Shown here in pieces: positions 32,654 to 44,299 of a stretch of 64,000 nt of DNA (the stretch's first letter is position 1; every line of letters begins with the position of its first letter). A model generated the notes under the pieces. That model saw nothing but the letters and a program-made list of their open reading frames with translations. It was not told the DNA's origin and made no database searches. Both the position numbers and the translations under genes were made by a program. Source of the stretch: Rhodocollybia butyracea (Eukaryota; Basidiomycota; Agaricomycetes; Agaricales; Omphalotaceae); the NCBI GenBank assembly GCA_015501585.1, contig JADNRY010000019.1:1-64000 (forward strand), given 5' to 3'.

Positions 32654-33440
32654 ATGCTCCTACCACATCACTGGCTGTGTTTTATCCTCTTTGCTGCACT
32701 TATTTTCCCCGCATGTGCTGCGCCAACTTTGCAGTGGTCGGTAAGACATACTTATATGATCCATCTATTCTGGTTACTAACTTTCCCGAAACTAGCAATA
32801 TACGGTGACAGTGGTTCATAAAGATGGTAAAGAAGTAGAATGGGTCCTACCCACTGTGTCGGCCCACATTATTTCGCTCATTAATGCCATGGGACCGGAA
32901 CTGGATCATTCTCACCTGAGGAATGTACAACTTTCCAACGTGAGGGGGGGCGCTGGAAAGCATATCGAGATGCCCGGAATGGCTTATTTCAAGCTCCAGG
33001 GAGGCAAATTCTGTCCCAAAACTCGGGACTGCTGGGGATATATCGCCACCATAGACTCTGTTCACGACACTATATGGGTTGGTGCAGTCGTCATCCACTA
33101 CAGCGATTCGGACTCGTATATTGTGATCGATTTTATCCCGCCTAACCATGTCGACGAAGACGTTGAAAACCATCGGAAAAAGTATCTCGAGTTTCTTGGG
33201 ACATTTACGCCAGTAGAAAAATGGGCGAAGGCGATGCTGCCGGTTGAGGGTCCTGCGGCTGGGACCTTCATGGTAAACCAGTCCAAGCTGCGCGAGATAA
33301 GATCGCTCTTATCCCAGGGTCTGCTCCAACGATTTGCAAAGGATGTGGTACCTCCACCTCCACATGCTGCCAATAGGTTCGTTTACATGGTCGGACCCGG
33401 CCAGCACACCAGGGATCCCATTTTCAAAACTAGGACTTAA
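32654..33440 (+). CDS. Secreted protein family A, member A7 (243 residues)
   Basis: Exons 32654-32740 and 32796-33440 (intron 55 nt, phase 0). Signal peptide HHWLCFILFAALIFPACAAP. The core has both cysteines (GGKFCPKTRDCWGY, with Trp for the usual Tyr) and WVGAVVIHYSDSDSYIVIDFI, then the NHRKKYLEFLGTFTPVEKW helix. The tail is short (about 60 residues) and lacks the proline-rich extension and basic motif of A1-A5. It is closest in tail start to A6 (both have a Q-S-K-L-R-[ED]-I motif). The frame is clean. Confidence 0.8.
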
Positions 33441-33835
33441 TACAGAATCTCTTTTACCTCATCCCCTGCAGGGCGGTTAGAGACCATCCAATGGCCTAGA
33501 AGTACCCCTAATTTTAATAAACCATTTCTCACTTGACCATCGAGATATCGAAGGCTTACACCCGGTTTTTTACGCTTATATTTTACCAACGAGTCCAAAA
33601 AAAGCTTTCCTTCCTTACAGTATGTTTCTTCTGAATTGACCACCCATGACTGACCAACGGCTGTAAACATGTAGAAGTGTGCTTCCACGAGTTTATAATC
33701 TGACTTTGAGACTTTTGAGATGCTACTTGAAGATGAAAGACATCATCATTTGAACAGAAGAGTAAGCTTGAGGTAATCGATGTACAAAAACGGAAGACTA
33801 TCTGGCCGCCAATTTACAACGAGTACTGACCACTC
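33441..33835. other. Family A 3' flank and orphan Cyt-like 3' flank
   Basis: After the family A 3' flank (33500-33600) comes sequence normally found beyond the 3' end of the Cyt-like partner (TACAAAAACGGAAGACTAT), but the partner gene itself is missing here. It breaks off at about 33820. Confidence 0.5.
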
Positions 33836-36098
33836 GACGCCTACGTTCATCAACGATCAGGAATCAATATTGGAGATCTTTTCGAAATATGGAGTCTGAT
33901 CTGAGTGGTCGATAGCCTTCGATAGCAGTGAACTCTCAATTTGAAAATGGCTGTGCGCGCTCGTCGAGAACCTCGAGATGACCTTTTCTCAAAGGTTTCC
34001 GGAGTGCTAGACCTCCTCTGGTATTGAAGCCGTCCTAAATCTTGCTCGCGGGATGACCGAGAATCGTAGATTTGTGGGTCCACACATAAATGAGACTCGA
34101 AAGCTGGAGAGAGTGTACAAAGGCTGTACTCTGGCGCCAAGTATGGGGCGAGGAGTAATAGGGTTCTGAAGAGGACGTATCCAAATGAGCACCAGCCGTT
34201 TTGGCTCTCTGGGCAGCCATTTACGAACTAGACAAATCTTTGGGAGCAATCAAGTTTCAAGACCTTTCGAGTGTACTTGTCATCAAGGAAGTGTCCATAG
34301 AAGCTCGAGGAGAGAAAAAGAGAGGCACCTTTGGAGTAATCATGAATTGTAGCAGAAAGGATAGAAAAGTTATGGAGGATGGTGTGTCTGCTCAAGATGG
34401 GTGACAAACTGAGGCCTCGATGTCAGGTACTAGTCCCAAAGCGAATTCGACTTCCTCTATCTTGACCAAGAACATCCAGAGAAGTATCCTAATCCATATC
34501 ATCTGCAATAACCATAGCTGCATGAGCTTATTCCTGGCTTTGAGCTTAGCTTTTAACAACTTCTACTCAACTTCTCGACTACTGAACCTCTGTTGAATCG
34601 CCTTGGATGCTTATATAAGAGAAATTTGGGAGAGGTTGTGACGCCAAGAGTCCTTTGAGCCTTTGTCGGTCATATTTCAAGCAATAGAATATCTAAGAGA
34701 AGCTAGTCGAAAGTAGGCGCGCACCGGGTCCGGCAACTGTGTTCCGCGGCGCGGCGCTAATAACGCCCAAATCCAGACTCTCTCAGCGTTTTCGTGCATC
34801 CCGATTCCCAAGCTAAACGGCGGTTCCCATCTCCACAAGTGAGGCAGGTCTGTGATGCCCGAGTCGGCCTCTTTGTCTCCATAGTATCAAGACACTGGCA
34901 TAAGAAGGGCCCCCGCCTTCGGAATCCACTAAGCACTTCCTTGATGTTTCAAAGCAGATACAGCTTTTTCTGTCTACCCCAGCGACTCGATCCCCTACAG
35001 TACTACCGGAAAACGTACTGAACTTTTGTTTGCAAACCACATGCGACAGGCGGAGAGGCTGTTGGTGTGACAGACTAAACTCCTGAGAGAGGGCGCATTG
35101 CTATAAGCACTTCATGTACGTGGCTGGCTTTGTGTGCCAGGGTAATTAACCTCATCTTTCCACTGCAAGGCTGGCTATTGTCCCTCACTCACTGTGATAT
35201 TGTTGCGGTTATTTCAAAATGCTTGAATCGACGCGAGAGATAGTAATGGCCCGCTGGCTATTTTCTATTTTCTATTTTCCCTATGTCACTCCCAGTGACT
35301 CGGACTATGCCAGGGGGCATATACGCCAGCTCGACAATGCTAAGGTACTGCCACGGATGCTATGTGTGGTATTGGTTTCACAGACTCGGACGGAGGGAAA
35401 GAGATGACTGTAACATGACTGGCAGCTCATTTCCATTCAACGCCAGTAGTGCGATTAATTAAAAGCGTGATGACCACCAAGGCTACCAACATACTCGCCA
35501 AATATTAAAGTCACAATTTCCTGGGTCCCAGGCTAGCAGAAAGAAATGAAAAGGCGGAGCAGGAGGCGAAGAGAGCAGCGGCTGGGTGATCCAGCAACAG
35601 GAGGTCGCTTCCTGAAGAACTCCACTGTCGTCTGACTCGTGTGCCACGCCGGTGCACTGCTGGGTTTCTATCGGAAACTGTACGACTTGAACAATGGAGT
35701 GATATAATGAAGTTGAAGGGGTGAACTGGAGCCGAAGCCCACACATGTGCGCATACATCTGAATGTTGAATGGTTATGGCAGCCTGACAGACAATATGCT
35801 AGTATCACTGATAGTGAGTCTGCATCATCACTTTGTACACTTGTATCAATTGATGTATAAGATTCAGGAGTACTTCATAGCGCCCATTGTTAAGTCAATG
35901 TACCATGGGACAGAGGCGATATATGCTTCGGAGGTTAAGGTTTATTCTTGATATTCAAGTTGGACATAGAAGAGGTAGTAAACTTAAGGCAATCGGATAC
36001 ACACTGTACAAAAACGGAAGACTATTTAGCAGGCAATTTACTATGCATGCAGGCAAGGGGATGGATCAACTACTGGAGGACAAAATGAGCGAGAATAA
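33836..36098. other. Gene-poor interval with old flank copies
   Basis: 33840-34020 resembles far-upstream flanks of family A genes (CTCAAAGGTTTCCGGAGTGC, CCTCTGGTATTGAAGCC). A short piece at about 34835-34890 resembles the reverse strand of the bulb-lectin exon (TCTGTGATGCCCGAGTCGGC versus TCTGCGATGCCCAGGTTGGC at 39531) and may be a lectin remnant. 34890-35010 is a copy of the family A upstream repeat. 35900-36098 is the Cyt-like 3' flank. I see no intact gene. Confidence 0.4.
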
Positions 36099-36128
36099 GT
36101 GAAGGCAATTTTACAAAAATGCATACCT

Positions 36129-36906
36129 TCACTTGTCACCATTGAACGTCTCTTTGACGACGAGCTGCATGGCTTTAATCTCCGCAGAGAACTTCTTCAC
36201 CTTAGATTCGTAGAAGAGCGCCGTCACCTTCGTATCTTCAGCCTCGATCTTTATGGTGGTGACCAAACTATAGAAATATTCTTGGACTCCGGAGATCGGG
36301 ACCGCAAAGACAACTCGATACTCCCACTGGACATTCTTGCCGATTTGCTTGCGATAAAGGAAACCTGTCTCCACGTCGGCGGAAACACTGAATGCCGCCT
36401 TGACTTTTAGTTCCAATGCATCCTTGTCAATTGCGGCACCAAACGCGACGGCAAGGAACTGGACAATAGCGTCGACCATAACGCTTACGGCAGCCTCCGA
36501 TTGCTGGATGTTGGTCGAATTGATCTTGTCGTATGTGAGATTTCCGTGACCTAGATGCCAGCAAGGAGTATGAATAAGTGATTGATGACTTGAAGTTATA
36601 GCAAGCGAACCTTTCTTAGCGTACGTATCAACAGCATCTTTGAACCCAACCCAGTCGAAACTTGACTTCTCCATGTTAACAAAAGGGCCAGACATTCCAG
36701 TGACGGCCTGTGCGGCAGTGTGCAGTTTTGATGGCAGTCGGAAGAAAGAGTCGAACTTGGCTGGATGAAGGCTGAGTAAGTAGGGTAATATGAGGGTTAG
36801 AAGCCAGCATATGCGCACTGAGAAGTTGGGAATCGCTAAGCAGCGACGATCATATCAGTAACAACGACGAGAGCAGAAGTCAAGTGGGAAGGACATACTT
36901 AGACAT
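36129..36906 (-). CDS. Cyt-like (volvatoxin-like) pore-forming protein, single domain, 196 residues
   Basis: Exons 36906-36899 (8 nt), 36771-36611 and 36550-36129; phases 2 and 1 agree and all introns are GT..AG. The leader exon encodes a helix (FDWVGFKDAVDTYAKKG). The large exon has the Cyt-type alpha/beta arrangement: a Val/Ala-rich helix pair (QQSEAAVSVMVDAIVQFLAV), beta strands around YRVVFAVPISGVQEYFYSLV, and a final helix EIKAMQLVVKETF. I recognise this order of elements as that of the Bacillus Cyt toxin family, which also includes fungal volvatoxin A2. Known members bind membranes and form pores. There is no signal peptide once the introns are removed; reading through the first intron creates a false hydrophobic N-terminus (MRICWLL). 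It is the best preserved single-domain copy with the 44300 gene. Activity is not shown by sequence. Confidence 0.75.
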
Positions 36907-39424
36907 GGTGAACACGAAGGCTTTGGCGATGTAGATATAAAGATGTGATGAGGTTTTGGAGATGGTAGCAAGAGGGAATACTGGGAAGGCTTTTATAGAG
37001 GAATTGTTTGGAAGCTTGTTTGGAAACTACGTCAGAGCCAGGAAATCGTTCCTTGAGAACTTTGCTTGCAGATAGACAGGTAATTGTGTTGCCCGCTGGG
37101 ATCTAAATTGGATGAGTGTTACAAATGTATGGAGCTGCCTCATTGTACCAAAATTTGACACTCTCGACTCCAGACAATGTGGAAGATTCTGTATACAACT
37201 TCAAGAGTTGTATTCTACTATTCCGAACAAGATGCAAGCGAGTAAGAGATTGAACGATGATCAGAATACTACCTTGTACCTTGGAGTTTTCACTAGTAAA
37301 ATGCTGGGAATGCAAAGACAATGGGTAATTGAAAAGGACGAAAAATGACTATCTAGATCTTTGCCGCCATTCATTATACGAGCTGTACTCGACTTCCATC
37401 TCCTCAGCTAACTCGGCTTGTTCTCTGAGATGAGTATGGAGATCAACGCTAGGTTTCCAGGATCAAAGCCTTATCGAAGCCCGAACCCTTTGTGGTGGGG
37501 TGGGGACCATACTTATATGTAAAATGATATTGATGAAATTGGTATCAGATTGCATGAATATCTTTTTTGTGGTTTTGGGGTAGCATTTGGAAAGGAAATT
37601 CAAAACAAAAACGTTGATATCGGATCTAGTACACAAGGAGTGCTGCGCGCAAGGGGGTGAAAGAAATAACCTACGTACCCAATATATCAGGAGAAGGGAA
37701 TGACGGATGGGAACAAAAAAAAATGTATCATGAGCAGGAAGGCGAGCCTTAATTTACGAGTTATAATCTTAGCTATTGGGCCAAATATACAGGCTACACT
37801 ACACTGTCATTGTGGTATCTTATGTGATTCAACACTTATGCTAGCCGTACGTACGTAGCTTCATCTAGCATCAACACGAAGGCCAGCATTTCGGCAGCCT
37901 GAGGGATCAAACTATACTATCAGCGTCTTTGAATTGACGATTGAACCAAGGTCTTCTCTTTTCCAAGACAGAAGGTGGTGGTGATAGCTAGGGAGAGGGG
38001 TGATAGTGTGAGACCTGATTTATGCAGACTCCGCCCCAACGGTCGACACATTTGGGTTGGGTTTTTTGCAGCCATAATAAATTTGACATTGCTTCCTTGT
38101 ACATGTTGTTGCCGACGTATGCCTTTCTACGCCGCTACTCGGAACAAGCCTTGCTTCTGCTCCTTTGCACTTTCCGATTCTTGAAATACCAATCGTACTC
38201 AGTATGTCGTCATGTCTTTGCGATTAAGTACGATAGCCTGTCCGGCTACTGTACAACACATATTCCCAGAGTAAAGAAACGAGGGTTAGTAACCACAAAG
38301 CACAACTTTTTACCTCGCGTTGAGGAGGACGATAGATAATTTTGCATCGAATATACTTACAATGAAGCTATCACCGTGGAATCCCTGTCTTGCTCTCTGT
38401 TCTTGTGTAGCAGTGGGCTGGTTTAGGCCAACTTCCGATGTGTATTGAACTGGCCATACTTATTTTTATCTTTTGTGAAAGATTGAACTATGAAAAACAA
38501 GGCTGGTGTATGTAGAATTCCCGAGGGTTTTCAATTTCTTTACCAAGTACTCTCATCAATTTTGAAGCCTGTCTCAGGCTCACCCGCAACCCCAAACAAA
38601 AAGTTATAATAGCGGCAGGATCTGACAGGAGAAGAAACCTATTGGCATATGTACCATGCGTAGAATGGAAAGAAAGTCGTCATGAAGACCAGTTACGTCA
38701 ATTAATAACAGACAAGGGAGCAGGTCGACAGAAAAGTTGCAGAAAAGATGCGACGGAAACGCAAGGAAAAACACACCAGAGAGAAAATCGGAACCATATA
38801 CATACTAGTAAATAATCATAATTCAATTTACCTTCCAACGAGCAATGCCAAGTACCAAAATACTCATTCCAATGAAAATAAAATAAAAGGATTCCTCTGC
38901 TCACCGAGGAGTTGACTGAATATTCTATTGACTATTCCATGGTAAGGAATAATCTCCGTTGTTACTTGAGATTGTCAGGTATCCTTTTGAGGTGGTTGAT
39001 TAATTCGTCGATTTTGAGCGATTATGTGATCACCATCGTTCGAGCTAGTAGCCAAAGCCAACCAGCATGAGTGGAGCTGAAATTATGTGCAGTATTCATC
39101 CCATCCTTGAAAGAAGTGTTGTTAAAGGTGTGACAATTGGGCAAAAAGTCGTGATTCCATATCAGAGTTATGTCGTATTATCGCCCACTACTACTTTTAT
39201 AGTTACACGCCGAGAGTGATTTTCCTCGACTCTGTTCAATCCGCCGAGGTCAGGGTGCCAGGAAATCTTTCAGCGGTTTTAACTAAAAGTACTATATACA
39301 TGCTTTCGACAACTAGTCTTCTCCATTGCTACGTAAGTATTATGAATGCACCTTGATAATACTGCGTTTTCCGTGTCTGCGTCAATATCTCTGCGGCGCT
39401 GTTTACTCGACATCATCCAGTCAT
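36907..39424. other. 2.5-kb interval without a recognised gene
   Basis: 36907-37100 is Cyt-like 5' flank (similar to 45065-45160). The remainder is AT-rich with only short frames and no domain, RNA gene or clear repeat that I can support. Confidence 0.45.
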
Positions 39425-40366
39425 TTATCGAATCGACCACAAAGCCCGACCCCCATCCTCATAAATGACCAAATTCCCATCATCCTGCATCTCGAGCCTA
39501 TACGGCGGTTTCGAGAATCGACCAATGCGAGTCTGCGATGCCCAGGTTGGCTTCCTGTCTCCGTCGTATATGACGAGATTAGCATCTTCCTGCATCACCA
39601 ATTTCCATGGTGAGGTGCCCTTGCTCACGGTGTTCGTCTGCCAGTCGGAGTCAACACTGAAATTTCCGTTGGACAGGGTGGCGGTGTGTTTCCTGTGCAT
39701 AAGAGGTGAGTGTCATGCTAAGAGTAGGGAGAGAGAAGATGCACACCCGTCAGGAGACTTCATAGACTGATCACCCTTCAGTACTCCGTAATTGTACAGA
39801 GTGCTGGTATGGACCTTTGCGCAATTGAATATCTGAACTTTGTAGGAGACACCAGATCTGGTGGGAGATGGGATTCCAAAGACCACGTCTTTATCGAGGA
39901 ACGATATGAATGAGAGAATGACGAAGCAGTACGAAGCGGTTTTCATTGAGTAGAATGTGAGCTGATAGGCGTAGTAATTGCCTTCGCTTCTCTCGCGTGA
40001 CGTGAAGAAGTTGCCAGTGGATTTGTAGTCCTTGTTGTCGATAGAGTGCTGGATGAGGCGCATGAAGAAGTTCTGCCCATCTTTAATGGTGATGTCCTCG
40101 TCAAAGAGATCCTTGACCAGATCGTTTACGCGGTTTTCGACGAGGCTCGCGTTGAGATTGGTCAAGGTGTCGATGGAAGAACGCAATGACAAGCTGTAAC
40201 CAGCTTCAGCAAGGGATTTGGTTGCCCCGGCTACATCCACTGTGGCATGCAAGTCGACATTGCTTCCAAAACGTTCCAGGATAGGTATGCTTTCTTCGAA
40301 GATTTTGGGAGGATATTGTCCGCGATTGAGTACATGGCCACCCTGAAAAGCAATGTCATATGCCAT
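39425..40366 (-). CDS. Bulb-type lectin domain protein, 295 residues (C1)
   Basis: Exons 40366-39747 and 39693-39425 region (exon 2 begins at 39692); the junction is phase 2, intron about 54 nt. The C-terminal 90 residues are a bulb-type (B-lectin, D-mannose-binding) domain: LSNGNFSVDSDWQTN, LVMQEDANLVIYDGD..PTWASQT, LEMQDDGNLVIYEDGGRALW. Two QxDxNxVxY-like sugar sites are recognisable as Q-E-D-A-N-L-V-I-Y and Q-D-D-G-N-L-V-I-Y. The N-terminal 205 residues start MAYDIAFQGGHVLNRG and have alternating beta-type sequence (SYKVQIFNCAKVHTSTLYNY) that I do not recognise. No signal peptide, so the protein is likely cytoplasmic, as for many mushroom defence lectins. A paralog lies at 47593. Lectin call firm, N-terminal domain unknown. 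Confidence 0.8.
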
Positions 40367-41912
40367 TGTGTCGTTTGGGAGATAAAATTTGTCTATCGAT
40401 GGGAATCAGGGTATGGAGGATAGAATATGGGCGAGTTTACCTTTTACTTGACGGCGGAGAATCAAATAGTCTCCTATAAGCATACTCGTTATACACTGAC
40501 GATCCATACGGATGTCCTAACCCCTAAGAATCAAAAGGAGAATCAAAATCGACTCGGAAATTCAAGCTTGCGAAATCTTCTTAGCGCGTCATTACCTCTA
40601 TAATACTATAATAGATGAGTTCCTCGGGATACTCATGCATCATACTGCATCATGCCTAAGCCTAAGATAGCACTGTATTACTATTCTTCGTTCGTGCTGA
40701 TTCGCAGATCTTGCCCGCATCCGCATTGCAAGCGTCCATGTCAAGTGCGGTGCGAGTTCAAAGGAGCGAGGAGAGCCAATTGGATACGTTGTCGGACCCA
40801 AGGATCTGATTCCTAGATCCCGGGGAGATGGAAACCAAGTACAGCTCACGGGAGCAGCCAAGATCGATTCCTGACTTGAATGTACCTGGCCCAAGACCTG
40901 ACCTGCAAGTTTATTCGCTCCTGGAAAGATGAAATTGTATCTGAGGACCTTACAGAAGATATCCATCTTGCAAAATGAGCAGAAAAAACAGCCCAAGTTC
41001 TTCAACCCGCTGATTTCTAGCCGATATAAACCGGACCATTCATTTTATTCGCCACCGATATACATAATGACATCATTTCTTTCTAGATATTCTCTCTACA
41101 AAAAACCACTCTGCCTTACAGGCCTGGAGGACCAGTGAAAGGCAGTCGCTTTCCAATTTTACGAATACACAGAATTGCTACCCAGTACTAGCTCTTGTTC
41201 TTGTATCATACACTTTCGGTTTCGGGGACTATCTCAACAGTCTAATCATCATCATTCAAAGACTTCAAAGACACGTTCCGTATCGTTAACTAAAGGTACA
41301 TATGTACTTTCCTTGTGTTTGTCGGTCCCTTACTTACAAGTGAATTTGATTATATAAATAGGTAGCGTCTGTCCTATACTTACCTACTATCATCAACACT
41401 GAAGTACTGACCGCGGGAGGAGGCTGGGATAAAGTCTTTTCTATCTCGAAGTCTTATTACAATCAAAGCGTCATAGCCTCTAATAATACGAGTCCATCGG
41501 AATACTGTAAAGATAAATCTATTGTATCCATATTTTCAGATTTCGAAGGTGGAGTGGAAAAAAAAGCTGGCTGTTGGGGAGTGCTAGCGAGTAAGTGCGT
41601 CAACTAGTCCTACACGTTGTCGTTCGATCCAAACTCCGGTTCCTAGATTCCCGGGAAAAAAGAAACCGAGTACAGTTCAGTGTAAGTACTATGTAGCAGC
41701 AAAGGCCGATTTCTTCTTCCTTGTGAGGCTCCCTTCGATTAGTGAATTCAACTGGAGTCGTTCACAAACTAATCTCCCCCGTTGACACAACGCGATCTCT
41801 GGCACCTTTTCATGTTATTTGTCTCCACAGAACTATCCATATTCGGCGGCTGTACTGAATTGAAGGCTTTATAATAGATGTAAGGCTTGTATTTGCATTC
41901 TGGCATTCACTC
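40367..41912. other. Intergenic, promoter side of C1 and of the two-domain Cyt-like gene
   Basis: The flanking genes are transcribed divergently from this interval. No gene is visible within it. 40381-40560 resembles 48545-48660 and 49765-49880 (GATGGGAATCAG, TGACGGCGGAGAAT), the conserved upstream flank of lectin family genes. Confidence 0.5.
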
Positions 41913-43181
41913 ATGACTTCCAAGTACGTTTTTTTTGTTCCACGTTTACTGCTGCTCTACTGAAAGTGTCCTTTCAGTAGCATCGTCCATCGTGCGTACC
42001 GACCCTCGGTCCTCCTTTATTCTTAACAGTCTGCTCACCAGATGCTCATCTAGGGGACGCAAGTACTTTGAACTCTCCAAACTCCCGTCTTCTCTCCAAC
42101 CTGCTGCCACCAATGTTTACAACTTTGTCAGCGCTTATTCCGACAAGTTCGACTGGGTCGTGTTCAAGGCTGCTATAGATGCATATAATGGTCAGTTGGG
42201 TTTCGCTTTCAGATCTTATCACTCATTACTCGTTGGCTCAGGTGAAGCTATCAAGTACGAAACAGTGATTTCTACCACCATCCGACACTCAGATATCAAT
42301 ATATCCAATCTGGTTGCACAGGTTGCCGAATTTCTTGCCAACGCGTTTGGAGTTCAAGTCGAGCGATCTGAGGTGGAGGCCCAAGTCACCGGCAACAAGT
42401 CTAATTATTATGCTGTATTGGCCGCCTCCAAACCCGATCTCACCGAGTTCTTCGATTGTATACTCGTCACCATTAAACTTGATAAAGAGGCTGCCTCTGA
42501 ACAGAGTTTCTTCGCCGAGGTCCATGCCATCCAGCTCATCATCAACAAATCATTCAAAGTTGCTTCCCAACCCAAGTTTGACGTATTCTCTCAACTCCCA
42601 CCTCCCCTCGTCCACGTTAACGACCACATCATCGAGTTCGCCAGCTCTAACGTTGACCCTGAGACCAGAGAGTTCAACTGGACCGAGTTCAAACGCGCTG
42701 TTGATACCAAGAACGGTAAGCTTGATTTCTACTGCAACTCGTTATACTTACTGGCCCAGGCAAAGGTCTCACGTACGAGAACATCAGGACCAACGCCATC
42801 CAGCGCTCAGACTCCACGATCCCCCTTGTCGTCGATCAAGTTGTCTCATATCTGACCGCCGTGTGTACAGCCAAAGTCGACAAGCCTCCATTGGAACACA
42901 GGCTCCGCACAGCATTCAACCCATCCTCCAACGAAGGCAAGGCGTGGTTTTCGTCCAGGCAGTCAGGCCAGGTCTCCGAATTCCAGTATCGTGGTATATT
43001 TGGTGTCCCAATCGAAGGCGTCGACGACTATTTCTATAGTTTTGTGGCTACTGCCACGATCAAGGCCGAGGAAACCCATGAGAGTGGGTTCCTTGGACTT
43101 TTCCGTTCGACGGAGACAAAACTATCCGCCGAGGTCAAGGTGTTGGAGCTCATCGTTAGCAAAACATTCAGCGGTTTTTGA
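41913..43181 (+). CDS. Two-domain Cyt-like (volvatoxin-like) protein, 351 residues
   Basis: Exons 41913-41923 (11 nt), 42042-42190, 42242-42715 and 42760-43181; phases 2, 1 and 1 agree. The protein is an internal duplication. Each half begins with a leader (FDWVVFKAAIDAYNG; FNWTEFKRAVDTKNG) cut by a phase-1 intron at the same glycine codon, then a Cyt-type body ending in a helix (EVHAIQLIINKSF; EVKVLELIVSKTF). The second half keeps the strands of single-domain relatives (RGIFGVPIEGVDDYFYSFVA). The first half is shorter in the strand region. Cyt-family proteins are pore formers; a fused pair is unusual to my knowledge. No signal peptide is seen. Two decayed copies of the same architecture lie at 2367 and 5034. 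Confidence 0.75.
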
Positions 43182-44299
43182 CGAAAGGCACGTAAATTGC
43201 TTCGACAGCGTGTCTTTCCTTTTTGCTAATGTTACCTACGTCTTTGTAGTGATTGATGTGTACTAGTAGATCCCCGAAACTGTGATTATCTGTAATCTCT
43301 ACAATATGCAACCAAGACGTACTTGTTATGCAGCTTTTGAAGAACTTTCCCTTATTTCCTTGCGGTGTAACGTTATTCGCAATTTTTCGCCTTGAAGTTT
43401 AACTCTTGAGTCAGGACTTTGTTGTGGATAGCTAGTACAGTGACAGCTTTGGCGGTAGTTGCGTTGTTGTCCTTGACATTCCCCTATAAATTCACTGTAA
43501 ACGACTGAAAATTTGAAGAAACTGTGGAGTTGGAAGACGTTTTTGGTAGCGAACCATGGCAGCATGATCAAGAAAGTAGATTAAGCGCCAAAATAAGCGC
43601 TTACTGTCCACCCGGGAACAGCTCCGGGGATGGCATCTGCGTTCTTTTCAACAATACGTTTAGAAAAGCCAGCAAACACCTAGCGTACGCCAGGTCTCCA
43701 CCGGCTAACAACAGTCAAACCTTGTCTTTTAGCCTATCCTTGACTCTCTTTTCCTTCAACCCAAGCCAGTGTTCCATCCGCTAGATACGCAAGTAGCCGT
43801 GGGTCCAGTAACCATGGGCATATGTACATACGGCGGCTACAGAAGCAAAGATAACGTCTTAGGCGCCATAGGTATATTCTCGTTGAGATTTCACAAGTAC
43901 TCCACATGCATTGTCGTTGGGTACTGATTAAATTAGAGACGAAGCCCGAGTGTGCGATCTAAGTGAAGAGGTTCAATTACCTCTTCTTGCATCGCTGATT
44001 TCGATGATGGAGCGGCAACGCCAATGCCTGCGATCGGGACCCAATCAACGAGGCTAGGTCCCCACCGGAGAGGGCGGTGAAGCTTAGAGCGGAGGAATGG
44101 AGTGAGGGTTTCGTTCCCAGGCATAGACTCAGAAACGGACAAAGTAGAGTAACAAGCATAAACAAAGCGATTGGATTGACGTTGGCTGTACGAACTTAAC
44201 ATTACATATTGGCAGACAAGTTACGAGGCATACAGGGCGATTGACTATAAGAAATGGATCAGTGGGAATAACTGACAAAGTAGGAATATGGGTATACCT
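43182..44299. other. Intergenic between convergent Cyt-like genes
   Basis: The two-domain gene (+) and the 44300 gene (-) point toward each other across this 1.1 kb. Short frames only; no recognised feature. Confidence 0.5.

Noticed and set aside
36129..36818. A 229-residue minus-strand frame starting MRICWLLTLILPYLL, suggesting a secreted Cyt-like protein
   Set aside because: The hydrophobic start lies in a GT..AG intron. With the 8-nt first exon, phases match and the start aligns with the paralogs. The same false start appears at 44300-44992.
39326..39770. + strand frames over the lectin exon
   Set aside because: Shadows of the minus-strand bulb-lectin coding sequence; the same shadows appear at C2.
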